NCBI GenBank assembly: GCA_049582005.1
Contig: JBAUTB010000039.1
Location: 1 to 42,711, forward strand
Reading direction: 5' to 3'
Length of the DNA: 42,711 nucleotides
Source: Sivonenia sp049582005
Lineage (GTDB): Bacteria; Cyanobacteriota; Cyanobacteriia; Gloeobacterales; PMM-0068
Position 1 is the first letter of the stretch. The number at the start of each line of letters is the position of its first letter. The notes under the pieces were generated by a model, which was not told the origin of the DNA, searched no databases, and saw only the letters and a program-made list of their open reading frames with translations. The position numbers and the translations under genes were made by a program. Positions 16,870 through 25,502 of the stretch are shown here, in pieces.

Positions 16870-17610
16870 ATGTACAAAACAGTACTGCCCAAAAAATCTG
16901 CCTCGGTTAGAAAAGATGAAAGTATGGATTCAGCTTCAACTCCATATGCCCGATATGAGGGCAATACTTCTGCCACAGGTGAAGGCAGAAGTTCAATGCT
17001 CGTAAAATTTAGGGATAAGGAATTTAAGCAGGTCTTCGAGGAACGATTTCTGTTGTCTAATTTTAATGTAATGGGTCAAAACAATGAGCGACTAAGTGAG
17101 CGACTAAGTGGTCTAGATCCTAGCACTGTCAAATTAGTTCAGCCTATCCCAAATTACCCAAAGAAGGATTTTATCGCATGGGGAAATTACCGAAGTAAAT
17201 CTGCTGATGCTCCCTCTAAAGCTGATAATTTGTATAGAACTGCTACTGACAAACAGCCAATTCAGACTGTACAGAATCGTCTCACAGCACTTTATCACCA
17301 AGAAGAGGAAGAGTGCAATATTTCCAAGCCTACTGATCACTCATTCAACACAGCATGGAAACTAGTCACTGAGGCTTCTGAGCTAAGAGGGAAATATTTT
17401 CAGAAGGCGACTGTAGCAACAGATGATGAGGGAGGAATTCGGCTCAGATGGAGGAACCCTAACAAAGATCGTGAAGTTAGATTGTACTGTCCTGCCAATA
17501 CTACTAAAAAAATGTATATCTATCATGAGGAAGGTGATAGTTATAGAGCAGAATACAACGTGTCAGGAAGAACACTAGCCGAGTGGCTATACTGGCTTTC
17601 TGATGCATGA
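16870..17610 (+). CDS. Cassette gene 2: unknown protein
   Basis: The 246-residue protein is hydrophilic and likely cytoplasmic. GGAG lies 7 bases before the ATG. The N-terminal 45 residues are low in hydrophobic residues and probably disordered. The C-terminal 80 residues look folded: HSFNTAWKLVTEASELRGKY, then GGIRLRWRNPNKDREVRLYC, a YIYHEEGDSY strand and a final TLAEWLYWLSDA helix. I recognise no domain. The stop overlaps the start of the third gene (ATGA). The C-terminal block may be the conserved functional module. Confidence 0.75.
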   Translation: MYKTVLPKKSASVRKDESMDSASTPYARYEGNTSATGEGRSSMLVKFRDKEFKQVFEERFLLSNFNVMGQNNERLSERLSGLDPSTVKLVQPIPNYPKKDFIAWGNYRSKSADAPSKADNLYRTATDKQPIQTVQNRLTALYHQEEEECNISKPTDHSFNTAWKLVTEASELRGKYFQKATVATDDEGGIRLRWRNPNKDREVRLYCPANTTKKMYIYHEEGDSYRAEYNVSGRTLAEWLYWLSDA

Positions 17611-18005
17611 GCAACCTGGGAACTAACGATTCAGCGGATTTAGAGCTGATAATTTGTAGCGAGGTAGTCTATCGTGTTTTGCGTAACAGGAAGTGTATAG
17701 ACGAGGATACAAATGAAGTTGGGCCAGAAGCTTTTTATCTGAGAGAATCTGAAGATGGACTCTCTATTTGTATTGCTAGTAAATGTTCACCCGAAGAATG
17801 TGCTAGTAACTTAAGTAAACACTATGGAATAGTTAGTCTTCATACAGGGCGTATTCGCTCTCTAGGTCTAGATGTTATTCATGCTCCCCTGACTGGATTT
17901 GAGTGCCATGGATTGATTAGGGGATTACCTTTCCGCAATGATGACCCAGCCAAAGCTGAGCGATTTGCTAGCTTACTTTGTAAGCAGAGTAGGTTCGTCA
18001 CCTAA
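17607..18005 (+). CDS. Cassette gene 3: unknown protein
   Basis: The 132-residue protein begins at an ATG overlapping the previous stop. Landmarks are EVVYRVLRNRKCIDEDTNEV, EAFYLRESEDGLSICIASKC, a YGIVSLHTGRIRSLGLDVIH strand-rich segment, and GLPFRNDDPAKAERFASLLC near the end. It looks like a compact globular domain, with five cysteines and no signal peptide. I cannot name the family, although the pattern VYRVLRN...AFYLR...GLSI loosely recalls small RES-like toxin folds, which is inference only. It closes the cassette; no further plus-strand gene follows. Confidence 0.75.
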   Translation: MSNLGTNDSADLELIICSEVVYRVLRNRKCIDEDTNEVGPEAFYLRESEDGLSICIASKCSPEECASNLSKHYGIVSLHTGRIRSLGLDVIHAPLTGFECHGLIRGLPFRNDDPAKAERFASLLCKQSRFVT

Positions 18006-18136
18006 GTGCGTAGTCATTCAACAGAGTTTAAGCAAGGGATAGACCTACAGAATGCACTAGCGTAGTCTACTGATTTAGTGTGAAGTCTCGATAGGTGGAC
18101 CCCCAGTTGTTGGTGAGGGCTCTTCGCGTTAGAAGT

Positions 18137-18967
18137 TTACTGTGCTTGTAAAAGCCAAAACCCTGTAATAGCTTCATCCTCTTCTGAAGCTTGGACGGCG
18201 ATAAAATGTAGTCCCTGAAGCTGGTCCATACGCTCGATAAATTGGCGGGCAGAAGCTTTCATTTCAGCATCCTCAAAGGTAGCTAGAATCCAACGTTCTT
18301 CTGTATCAGTCTCTAGCAAAATTGCGCTCGATTCTGCTTCGACATAACTTAGGGCTACAGGGCCTTTTTCCTCCAGCCAGCGAACCAGAGGTTTGGCCTC
18401 CTTTCGTATGAGAAAAAGGCCAGGGATGACTGCAGCCGAAGGCCAGTCCCTCCAATCTTCTTTCCAAAAGGGAATGTCTCCATAGGAAATCGATACCTGA
18501 CGCAATAGGGATAATTCAGCAGCAGGCAAAGCACTAAATCCCCAACGTTCTGGAAGTAACTCTTCAGGAAAAGCCACCGGAACAGGACGTTGGACAGGAT
18601 GTACTCTCTGGGAGGGACTGTACCCCTCTAGAGAGGGATAGATGTTTTGTTGTCGATAGGCCAACCAGCGCTGGATGGCTATAGCCCGCAGGCTCTTCCG
18701 TAAGGGAATGAACAAAGCCTGACAGGCTGGCTGGGATAAGTTGAAACTAGCGGAACGAAAAACGCGGATCTCTAAAGGGGTTTCTCCTCTTTCTTCGATC
18801 AGGTTTTGGAGCTGTGTTTGCAGCCACGCGGCATTAACTTGAGCAGCAGAACAAAATTTGTTCAAAAGGCTCTGCCCCTCGGAGGTACAAACCAGTAGCT
18901 CCCCAAGAGGCTTCTGATCATCTCCGATAATCAGGCTGCGGTATATATCCAATTCCCAAGATTCCAT
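18137..18967 (-). CDS. Tab2/Atab2-like RNA-binding protein
   Basis: The 276 residues match the Tab2/Atab2 family (DUF1092): the opening ESWELDIYRSLI, the QVNAAWLQTQLQNLIEERGE region, IRVFRSASFNLSQPACQALF, and a C-terminal half with PAAELSLLRQVSISYGDIPF and VEAESSAILLETDTEERWIL. In algae and plants the homologue binds the psaB 5' leader and supports photosystem I (and II) synthesis. Cyanobacterial members are presumed to act in photosystem biogenesis. No partner gene is nearby. Confidence 0.85.
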   Translation of the reverse strand: MESWELDIYRSLIIGDDQKPLGELLVCTSEGQSLLNKFCSAAQVNAAWLQTQLQNLIEERGETPLEIRVFRSASFNLSQPACQALFIPLRKSLRAIAIQRWLAYRQQNIYPSLEGYSPSQRVHPVQRPVPVAFPEELLPERWGFSALPAAELSLLRQVSISYGDIPFWKEDWRDWPSAAVIPGLFLIRKEAKPLVRWLEEKGPVALSYVEAESSAILLETDTEERWILATFEDAEMKASARQFIERMDQLQGLHFIAVQASEEDEAITGFWLLQAQ

Positions 18968-19082
18968 AGTGCCCTTAGATATTTAAGTCCAGCGCGGAGA
19001 GACATGATATATCGCGTCTGTACGAGATGCCCCGCCTGGACGAGAGGATGTAGTTCATGCCATCAAGAGTAGCTATCGATTC

Positions 19083-19442
19083 CTAAGATTCCGGCAAAGC
19101 CACCCAAATATTACCCTCTTGCACACGGGTCGGAAAAACAGTGAGCGCTTGTTGTCGGGATATTTTACCGAGCATGGGGCCTATCCCTGGAGGCCAGGGG
19201 GACCACGCTTTGACATCTCCGCTTCGTAGGTCAAAAGCACTGTGGTGCCAAGGACAAACAATAGCGCCGTCTTCCGTGATCTCGCCCCCTTTTAAGGGCA
19301 ACTTTATATGCGGACAGGCGTTGGCGACCGCATGGATTTGATTGGCGTGATTGATGAAAAGGATGGCTTGTTCGCCAATCTTTATGACCCGCCGATTACC
19401 TTGTGCTAGTTCATTCTCGGGAAGAGCCTTAACCCAGTTCAC
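19083..19442 (-). CDS. Rieske-type [2Fe-2S] ferredoxin
   Basis: The soluble protein has 119 residues with a complete Rieske cluster site: C43 and H45 in CPHIKLPL, and C63 and H66 in CPWHHSAFDL. The surrounding fold (VIKIGEQAILFINHANQIHA, then SGDVKAWSPWPPGIG) matches small Rieske ferredoxins that serve as electron carriers for oxygenases or nitrite reductase. There is no membrane anchor, so it is not the PetC subunit. It is monocistronic as far as can be seen, and its partner enzyme is unknown. Confidence 0.9.
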   Translation of the reverse strand: MNWVKALPENELAQGNRRVIKIGEQAILFINHANQIHAVANACPHIKLPLKGGEITEDGAIVCPWHHSAFDLRSGDVKAWSPWPPGIGPMLGKISRQQALTVFPTRVQEGNIWVALPES

Positions 19443-19766
19443 GATGCCCGCCTTCTTCTTATAGATAAATTTTAGTTAACAAATAAAGCATATGGCCCTT
19501 CATTTATAGCGTGTAAAACATTGAGCGGATGGCCTTGAGGCAGGAGCGTTCGTCCAGGCGTTACTTTTCTTAATTCGATGTCCAAATAAATATCAATTTT
19601 TATAGAGATTGCTGATAAAACAGGATAGGCTCACAGATATGAAGCCGCAGGGTCTGCGTCGCCACTTGCTGCACGGGGGAATAGGGAATAAGAGCGACTT
19701 TTAGGGTGCCCCGACAGCACCTCAAAAAATGCTGTGTTTTCTTTATTTGCGGGGGTTAATCTAGTT
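19443..19766. other. Intergenic region between the Rieske and EF-G-like genes
   Basis: These 324 bases contain no convincing ORF or known RNA. A short hairpin GGTGC/GCACC (19705-19721) and a ribosome binding site GGGGGT at 19751-19756 are seen. The two genes are divergent, so both promoters should lie here. A structured leader is possible. Confidence 0.4.
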
Positions 19767-21806
19767 ATGAATGCACAAGAAGTTTCCAGGGTCCGTAATA
19801 TTGCCATTGTTGGCCCTTATTTGAGTGGAAAAACAACGCTATTAGAAAGTTTTTTATACGTGACAGGAGCGATTACTCGGAAAGGTTCGGTAAAGGATAA
19901 AAATACAGTAGGGGATGGAGTTCCCGAAGCGCGTGACCATCAAATGGGCGTTGAAGTGACGGCAGCTTATACAACTTATGAAGGGGTCCGTTTTACCTTT
20001 CTGGATTGTCCTGGCTCCGTGGAGTTTGCGCAGGAAACCTACCATTCTCTTGTGGGTGCAGATGCAGCAGTGGTGGTCTGTGAACCAGAAGCGGAGCGAG
20101 TTCTAACTTTAGCTCCGCTTTTTAAATTCCTGGATGATTGGAAGATCCCCCATCTGATTTTCATAAATAAAATGGACCGAGCTAATGCAGAATTTATGGA
20201 TGTACTTCATGCCTTGAAAACTGTTTCTAGCCGTCCATTGGTGTTACAGCAATTTCCAATCGGAAAGGGTGAACACCTCGTTGGCTTTATTGATTTGATC
20301 ACAGAGCAAGCCTATCAATACCATTCAGGTCAAGCGGCTGATCCGATCCCTTTGCCTGATGAATTAAAAGAACAAGAACATGGCGCACGGACGGAAATGT
20401 TAGAAGCCCTTGCTGACTTCGATGACCATCTCTTAGAAGAACTGATTGAAGAAATAGAACCCCCGCAGGACCAAATTATCCAAGACCTCAAGATGGAACT
20501 GAGCGCTGATTTAATTGTGCCTGTATTTTTTGGAGTGGCCGAACAGGAATACGGAGTTCGTCCTTTGCTCGACGCCCTCTTACGAGAAGCGCCAGAGGCA
20601 GAAGAGACGGCGAATCGGCGAGGTCTAGCCCCGGATAGTGAGAAAATTTTGGTACAAGTCCTCAAAACCTATGTCACCCCCAATGGCGGCAAGCAGTCTT
20701 TGGTACGGATCTGGCAGGGAACGATCAAAGAGGGAATCTCTCTCAATGATGTGCGGGTCGGGGGCATTTACCGCCTGATGGGACAGCAGCAAAGTAGTTT
20801 GGGAACGGCCAGTGCCGGTGAGATTGTGGCTCTGGGTCGCTTAGAAGGAATTAAGACAGGGGATACCTTATCTGATTCCAAAACATTTAAGGTGCTACCG
20901 AAAGCGGATGTGTTCACCCCTGTCTATGCTTTAGCCCTGATTCCAGAAAAGCGCAGTGATGAAGTCAAAGTCAGTGGTGCGCTTGCCAAATTGCTGGAAG
21001 AGGACCCTGCCCTTGCCTGGGAACAGCATGGCGATACCCATGAAATCATCCTCTGGGGGCAGGGGGAAATCCATTTGCAAGTAGCCTTAGAACGCTTGCG
21101 GCGCAAGTACAACCTGGCCATGGATACCCATTTGCCACAGGTCCCGTACAAAGAGACTATCCGCAAACCCTCTTCTGTCCGTGGTCGCTATAAGCACCAG
21201 ACCGGGGGGCACGGGCAGTTTGGGGATGTTCACCTGGATATCAAACCCTTGCCTCGTGGAACAGGCTTCTCCTTCGAGGAAACGATTGTGGGTGGAGTGG
21301 TCCCCCGTCAGTACATTCCTGGAGTGGAAACGGGGGTCCGGGAATCGTTAGGACATGGACCGCTTGGCTTTCCTGTTGTTGATTTAGCCGTCACCTTGAC
21401 CAATGGGTCCTACCACTCCGTGGACAGTTCAGAGCAAGCCTTTAAACAAGCAGCTCGGATTGCCATGCAAGAGGGCATGCCTAAATGTGAGCCCGTGCTC
21501 CTAGAGCCGATCATCCAGATTACGGTTTCCATCCCCACGCATTTCACCTCCAATGTCCTCAGACTCTTGAATGGGCGCAGAGGCCAAATTCTGGGCTATG
21601 ATGCCAAGCCTGATTGGGCCGGTTGGGACCAGGTAGTGGCCCATTTACCTCAGGCAGAGATGCACGACTTCATTGTTGAGTTGCGCTCTTTGACCTTCGG
21701 GGTCGGCTTTTTTGAATGGCAGCCTGACCACTTACAGGAGGTCCCGGAAAAGATCCTGGCAAAGATTCTGACGACTGCCTCTGGCAATGGGCATGGAAGC
21801 AGTTAA
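19767..21806 (+). CDS. Elongation factor G paralogue with altered GTPase site
   Basis: The 679 residues cover all EF-G domains, ending in a domain IV/V region with GQFGDVHLDIKP and VLRLLNGRRGQILGYDAKPD. The GTPase domain is degenerate. The P-loop reads GPYLSGKT (16-23), and switch II reads DCPGSVEF with Ser84 where EF-G has the catalytic His of DTPGHVDF. The NKMD motif is kept. This matches the EF-G-like (EF-G2/FusA2-type) family rather than the translocase. Its role is unsettled; ribosome-associated or regulatory functions have been proposed. The start at 19767 is favoured by GGGGGT 10 bases upstream over the GTG at 19734. Confidence 0.9.
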   Translation: MNAQEVSRVRNIAIVGPYLSGKTTLLESFLYVTGAITRKGSVKDKNTVGDGVPEARDHQMGVEVTAAYTTYEGVRFTFLDCPGSVEFAQETYHSLVGADAAVVVCEPEAERVLTLAPLFKFLDDWKIPHLIFINKMDRANAEFMDVLHALKTVSSRPLVLQQFPIGKGEHLVGFIDLITEQAYQYHSGQAADPIPLPDELKEQEHGARTEMLEALADFDDHLLEELIEEIEPPQDQIIQDLKMELSADLIVPVFFGVAEQEYGVRPLLDALLREAPEAEETANRRGLAPDSEKILVQVLKTYVTPNGGKQSLVRIWQGTIKEGISLNDVRVGGIYRLMGQQQSSLGTASAGEIVALGRLEGIKTGDTLSDSKTFKVLPKADVFTPVYALALIPEKRSDEVKVSGALAKLLEEDPALAWEQHGDTHEIILWGQGEIHLQVALERLRRKYNLAMDTHLPQVPYKETIRKPSSVRGRYKHQTGGHGQFGDVHLDIKPLPRGTGFSFEETIVGGVVPRQYIPGVETGVRESLGHGPLGFPVVDLAVTLTNGSYHSVDSSEQAFKQAARIAMQEGMPKCEPVLLEPIIQITVSIPTHFTSNVLRLLNGRRGQILGYDAKPDWAGWDQVVAHLPQAEMHDFIVELRSLTFGVGFFEWQPDHLQEVPEKILAKILTTASGNGHGSS

Positions 21807-21905
21807 AAGCTTATTGCAAAATATTCTCAACTAGTGATACTATTTCAGCAGTAGGACAACGTGAGCGCATGGGATGTGCTTTTGTCTTCACGTGCATTCA
21901 CTCAC

Positions 21906-21952
21906 AGCAGCCCTTCTCCTGATTGGATAATCTTGTACGGGCTGCTTTTTTT
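21906..21952 (+). terminator. Rho-independent terminator after the EF-G-like gene
   Basis: The 8-bp stem AGCAGCCC/GGGCTGCT (21906-21913 with 21939-21946) is followed by a run of seven T. The loop is 25 bases, rather long. It lies 100 bases after the EF-G-like stop, so a short 3' UTR or a small RNA could end here. Confidence 0.75.
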
Positions 21953-22006
21953 GTAGTCTTTTCTGGTACTTATTAGTAGTTAAGCCTTTTTAGTTAGGGG
22001 CGTACA

Positions 22007-23623
22007 GTGCTTTCCCCTGTGCAAGAACGTTCTCCCGATCAGCCTAGTCTTACCAAAACCATTGTCTCTGCCATAGATATTGGGACCAACTCGGTTCATA
22101 TGGTGATTGTGGAAGTAAATCCGAGTATTCCCAGCTTCCGAGCTTTGGCCAGTGAGAAACAAATGGTGCGGCTCGGTGAATACTGTAAGGCCACGGGTTG
22201 GCTGACGCCAGAAGCCATGCAGCGGACTCTGGACGCGCTGAAACGTTTCCAACAACTATCGGAAAGCTTTGGCTCAAAAACAATGCTGGCGGTGGCTACC
22301 AGTGCGGTCCGGGAAGCTCCCAATGGCATCGATTTCCTACACCAAATCAAACGGACTTTAGGGATACAGGTAGACCTGATTTCTGGGCAGGAAGAGGCCC
22401 GGAGGATCTACCTCGGGGTCCTCTCAGCTATCCCTTTTGAGGGTGAACCCCACATTGTGATGGATATTGGCGGGGGTTCTACAGAATTCATTTTGGGAGA
22501 TGGCGGAGAGGCCAAATTCCTCCGTAGCGTGAAGGTGGGTTCAGTGCGTTTGACCGACCAATTTGTTCATTCTGACCCCCTCACGAATGAGGACTATGAG
22601 GCTCTCAAAAAGCACGTGTATAGTACGCTAGAACCTGTGATGGAGCGACTTTTGGCAGAAGGACCCTTCAAGCGCATGGTTGGGACTTCAGGGACGGTGA
22701 TCTCCCTGGCACAGCTAGATAGCCGCAGGCGTAACGGCAATGTTCCTGACAGGATGAATGGCTATGAATTGACGCAGGCCAATGTCCGTCAATTGCTCAA
22801 AGAACTGCGTAGCATGAATAATCAGGAACGGCGCAAGCTGGTGCCTGAGCGGCGGGCGGATGTCTTAGTTTCAGGGGCCATCATTGTCCAAGAAGCGATG
22901 AGTCTTTTGAAGGCGGATAGTTTAATCATCTGCGAACGGGCCCTCAGAGAAGGGTTGATTGTCGATTGGATGATTCAAAACGGTTATATCGAAGACCGTC
23001 TGCGCTATCAGCAATCGGTGCGTGAGCGTAGCGTTTACCGTCTAGTCAATAAGTTCGGGGTGGAACGGGATCATACAGAACATCTAGCAAAGCTGACGTT
23101 GCAACTATTCGACCAAACGAAAGAACTAGGACTCCATGCTTGGGGAAACTATGAACGGCAACTGCTTTGGGCTGCAGCTATCCTACACAATATTGGTCAT
23201 TCGATTGCCCATTCTTCCCACCACAAACATAGTTATTACCTGATTCGGTATGGAGAAATGTTGGGCTACACCGAAGAAGAAATTGAAATCATGGCGAATT
23301 TAGCACGCTATCATCGACGTTCTTCTCCAAAACGTAGCCATCCAGACTTTATGAAACTTTCGAAACAGCATCGTCAGGTCGTCCGCGACTTAAGTCCTCT
23401 CCTGCGCTTAGCTTCTGCCCTGGACCGTAGACGCAACATCATAGTGAAAGAGGTAAAACTAGAACGTGCTGAAAATTCTAAAGCCTTGAATCTGTGGATT
23501 ATTCCGATGCTTCCCGATGAAGACTGCTTGATGGAATTGTGGAGTGCAGAAGAGAAAAAGACCGTCCTAGAAGAACGCTTTGATCAGGTCATACAGGTTA
23601 AATTACAGGGCGCGACAAATTAG
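22007..23623 (+). CDS. ppx: Exopolyphosphatase / guanosine pentaphosphatase
   Basis: The enzyme removes terminal phosphate from polyphosphate or pppGpp. It belongs to the actin-like ASKHA fold, with the motifs AIDIGTNSVHMVIVEV (phosphate 1), LISGQEEARRIYLGVL and MDIGGGSTEFILGD (phosphate 2). The C-terminal part is an HD-like helical domain with AAILHNIGHSIAHSSHHKHS and LARYHRRSSPKRSHPDF, as in long Ppx/GppA proteins. The start is GTG at 22007, 538 residues, and the first 17 residues are probably not part of the fold. Confidence 0.94.
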   Translation: MLSPVQERSPDQPSLTKTIVSAIDIGTNSVHMVIVEVNPSIPSFRALASEKQMVRLGEYCKATGWLTPEAMQRTLDALKRFQQLSESFGSKTMLAVATSAVREAPNGIDFLHQIKRTLGIQVDLISGQEEARRIYLGVLSAIPFEGEPHIVMDIGGGSTEFILGDGGEAKFLRSVKVGSVRLTDQFVHSDPLTNEDYEALKKHVYSTLEPVMERLLAEGPFKRMVGTSGTVISLAQLDSRRRNGNVPDRMNGYELTQANVRQLLKELRSMNNQERRKLVPERRADVLVSGAIIVQEAMSLLKADSLIICERALREGLIVDWMIQNGYIEDRLRYQQSVRERSVYRLVNKFGVERDHTEHLAKLTLQLFDQTKELGLHAWGNYERQLLWAAAILHNIGHSIAHSSHHKHSYYLIRYGEMLGYTEEEIEIMANLARYHRRSSPKRSHPDFMKLSKQHRQVVRDLSPLLRLASALDRRRNIIVKEVKLERAENSKALNLWIIPMLPDEDCLMELWSAEEKKTVLEERFDQVIQVKLQGATN

Positions 23624-23637
23624 TATTAGGACGCTAG

Positions 23638-24013
23638 CTAGAGGAGCATATCAACCACTACTGTAGGGATATTTCAGCGAGGAAGGTAGGAAAACCGTAC
23701 ACGCCGGATGATGTGATTGGACTGATTGCAGAGATTATTGCTTCTAAGATTGAGGAATCAGCTAGGACTTGAATTCATGACTGCACCTGTGGCGACGGCG
23801 TGTGAGCAGGATATTGGGCCGTTTGTGGATGCGCTAGACTACAAAGAACAGCCGTTAGTTGTGACGACAGAGAAGGAGATGTATCGGCTTACTGCGGAGT
23901 AGGAAACGCTAGTCAACAAAGTTTTTTATAAGCCGGATTAAATACGGGATCTAGTGGAGATTAACCCGCTTAATGGGGGATTGAAGGGGCTTGAGCAGTT
24001 GATTATTAATTAG
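23638..24013 (+). pseudogene. Decayed gene of unknown family
   Basis: Frame 1 (23638-23772) reads LEEHINHYCRDISARKVGKP then DDVIGLIAEIIASKIEESAR and stops. Frame 2 (23777-24013) starts MTAPVATACEQDIGPFVDAL and continues through two in-frame stops (after RLTAE and after VFYKPD) to end GLKGLEQLIIN. The codons between the stops read as plausible protein, so this looks like a degraded gene with one frameshift and at least two stops. I do not recognise the family. It ends 13 bases before the DUF433 antitoxin gene and marks an old insertion or decay site. Confidence 0.55.
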
Positions 24014-24026
24014 CAAGGAGGTTTTT

Positions 24027-24278
24027 ATGTCAACTATTTCTGAAGATTTATTATCAAGGATTACCCTTAATCATGAGATTTTGGGTGGCAAGCCTATTAT
24101 TCGAGGGATGAGAATTTCAGTGGCGATGATTTTAGAGCTGCTTGCCAAGGGGGCAACGATGACAGAGATTCTAGAGGATTACCCGGAACTGGAGATGGCT
24201 GACATCCAGGCGGCTTTGCTCTACGCCCACCATCTTGTGGAGAATGAGGAAGTTTTTGAACGGGTGGCCACATCTTAG
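24027..24278 (+). CDS. DUF433 antitoxin
   Basis: The 83-residue protein shows the DUF433 signature: HEILGGKPIIRGMRISVAMI, then LLAKGATMTEILEDYPELEM and DIQAALLYA. It is a winged-helix/HTH-type domain found as antitoxin to PIN-like DUF5615 toxins (VapB45/VapC45 type). An ideal AAGGAGG lies 6 bases before the ATG, predicting strong translation. The toxin follows after 2 bases. Confidence 0.92.
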   Translation: MSTISEDLLSRITLNHEILGGKPIIRGMRISVAMILELLAKGATMTEILEDYPELEMADIQAALLYAHHLVENEEVFERVATS

Positions 24279-24280
24279 CG

Positions 24281-24646
24281 ATGAGATTTTTATTGGATGT
24301 TAATGCTAGCGGTTTATTGTCTACATTTCTTCTAGAAGCAGGTCATGATGTCGCTTGTTTGAGTCATGTGAATTCTAGAATGACTGATAGTGAGATTCTG
24401 ACTTGGGCAGTCAGAGAGGAGCGCATTATCATCACAACTGATTCTAATTTTGAGCAAATGATTTGGTTGGGGGGAAGAGTTCATTGTGGGGTTTTGCGGT
24501 TGGAAAACTTACCACGATTAGAAAGGATGACTCTGTTTCAGGATGTCTTGGTTAGTTATGCTCAGGATTTAGAGGCGGGCGTGGTTGTGATTGCGACTCA
24601 GCAAAAGGTTCGGGTTCGTAGAAAACCGAAGGTGCTAGAGAATTGA
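24281..24646 (+). CDS. DUF5615 PIN-like toxin
   Basis: The 121-residue product matches the DUF5615 (Mut7-C/PIN-like) family. The acidic residues expected at the active site are D6 (RFLLDVNAS), D36 (MTDSEIL) and D54 (IIITTDSNFEQM). It is the predicted ribonuclease partner of the DUF433 antitoxin directly upstream. The length is normal and there are no disruptions. A terminator follows. Confidence 0.9.
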   Translation: MRFLLDVNASGLLSTFLLEAGHDVACLSHVNSRMTDSEILTWAVREERIIITTDSNFEQMIWLGGRVHCGVLRLENLPRLERMTLFQDVLVSYAQDLEAGVVVIATQQKVRVRRKPKVLEN

Positions 24647-24651
24647 AAATA

Positions 24652-24679
24652 AAAAGAACATCAATTGCAGATGTTTTTT
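24652..24679 (+). terminator. Rho-independent terminator of the DUF433/DUF5615 pair
   Basis: AACATC (24657-24662) pairs with GATGTT (24670-24675) around a 7-base loop. A-rich sequence precedes it and a run of T (24674-24679) follows. It sits immediately after the toxin stop. Confidence 0.8.
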
Positions 24680-24761
24680 AATATTCCCTGAGCCTTAGTA
24701 CGTCGAGCGGACAGTAAAGAGATCTCTGAAGTACCTTCCGTTAGGCACAGGGTAAAATGCA

Positions 24762-25430
24762 ATGACAATCAGTTCTATGCTTATGAAGCTCTTGTCAATC
24801 AATGTGGGACTTCCACGGGAGGTCGACTGGAGGGGGAAAACTGTCCTTACCTCCATTTTCAAAACGCCTGTGTCAGGTCGTATTCGAGTGACGAGGCTTA
24901 ACTTGGACGGGGATCAGCAGTCCGATCTATCTGTGCATGGTGGAATCGATAAGGCTGTCTATGCTTACCCATCAGAGCACTATGCATTCTGGCAAGAACA
25001 ATTTCCTGAAATGGAGCTTCCTTGGGGCATCTTTGGCGAAAACTTCACCACAGAGGGCTTGCTTGAAGATGCCCTTCACATTGGCGATCAGCTTCGGGTT
25101 GGATCTGCTGAATTCGTGGTCACTCAACCTCGAATGCCTTGTTTCAAACTAGGTATTCGATTTGGTCGGGCCGATATGGTCAAGCATTTCCAAAACAGTC
25201 GCAGAACAGGCTTCTATCTTGCCGTTCTTCAAGAAGGAGAAGTAATGTCTGGTGATTCTATCAAGGTAATTGCTCGAGACGATCACAGTATCACGGTGGC
25301 TGATGTTGTTAGTCTGTACGCAGCGGATGCCACAAACCAAGACCTTTTGCGCCGTGTGAGCACGCTCCCAGCGCTCCCCGAAAGCTGGCGAGACTACTTT
25401 CGCAAGAGGCTTTGGGAGCCAGATGTGTAA
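24762..25430 (+). CDS. MOSC-domain protein (YiiM type)
   Basis: The 222 residues match YiiM-like MOSC proteins: KLLSINVGLPREV at the start, LNLDGDQQSDLSVHGGIDKA then VYAYPSEHYAFW, GIFGENFTTEGLLE, and the cysteine motif RMPCFKLGIRFG. The C-terminal 3-alpha region (NQDLLRRVSTLPALPESWRD) is also present. Members use molybdenum cofactor to reduce N-hydroxylated compounds such as 6-hydroxylaminopurine. In-frame ATGs at 24777 and 24783 are equally possible starts; the family start is usually close to MKLLSINVG. Confidence 0.9.
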   Translation: MTISSMLMKLLSINVGLPREVDWRGKTVLTSIFKTPVSGRIRVTRLNLDGDQQSDLSVHGGIDKAVYAYPSEHYAFWQEQFPEMELPWGIFGENFTTEGLLEDALHIGDQLRVGSAEFVVTQPRMPCFKLGIRFGRADMVKHFQNSRRTGFYLAVLQEGEVMSGDSIKVIARDDHSITVADVVSLYAADATNQDLLRRVSTLPALPESWRDYFRKRLWEPDV

Positions 25431-25502
25431 CCACAGTTGGTGAGTGAACGCTGCTTAACAAAAAGTGAAGGGAAAAAACTCCCGTGCCTAAGAGCGCTGT
25501 AT

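Noticed and set aside
19443..19766. 6S RNA or riboswitch in the long gap before the EF-G-like gene
   Set aside because: No conserved motif was recognised and the only hairpin is a short 5-bp stem.
22050..22440. Several ORFs inside ppx on both strands
   Set aside because: They are shadows of a strong Ppx/GppA reading frame and have no recognisable domain.
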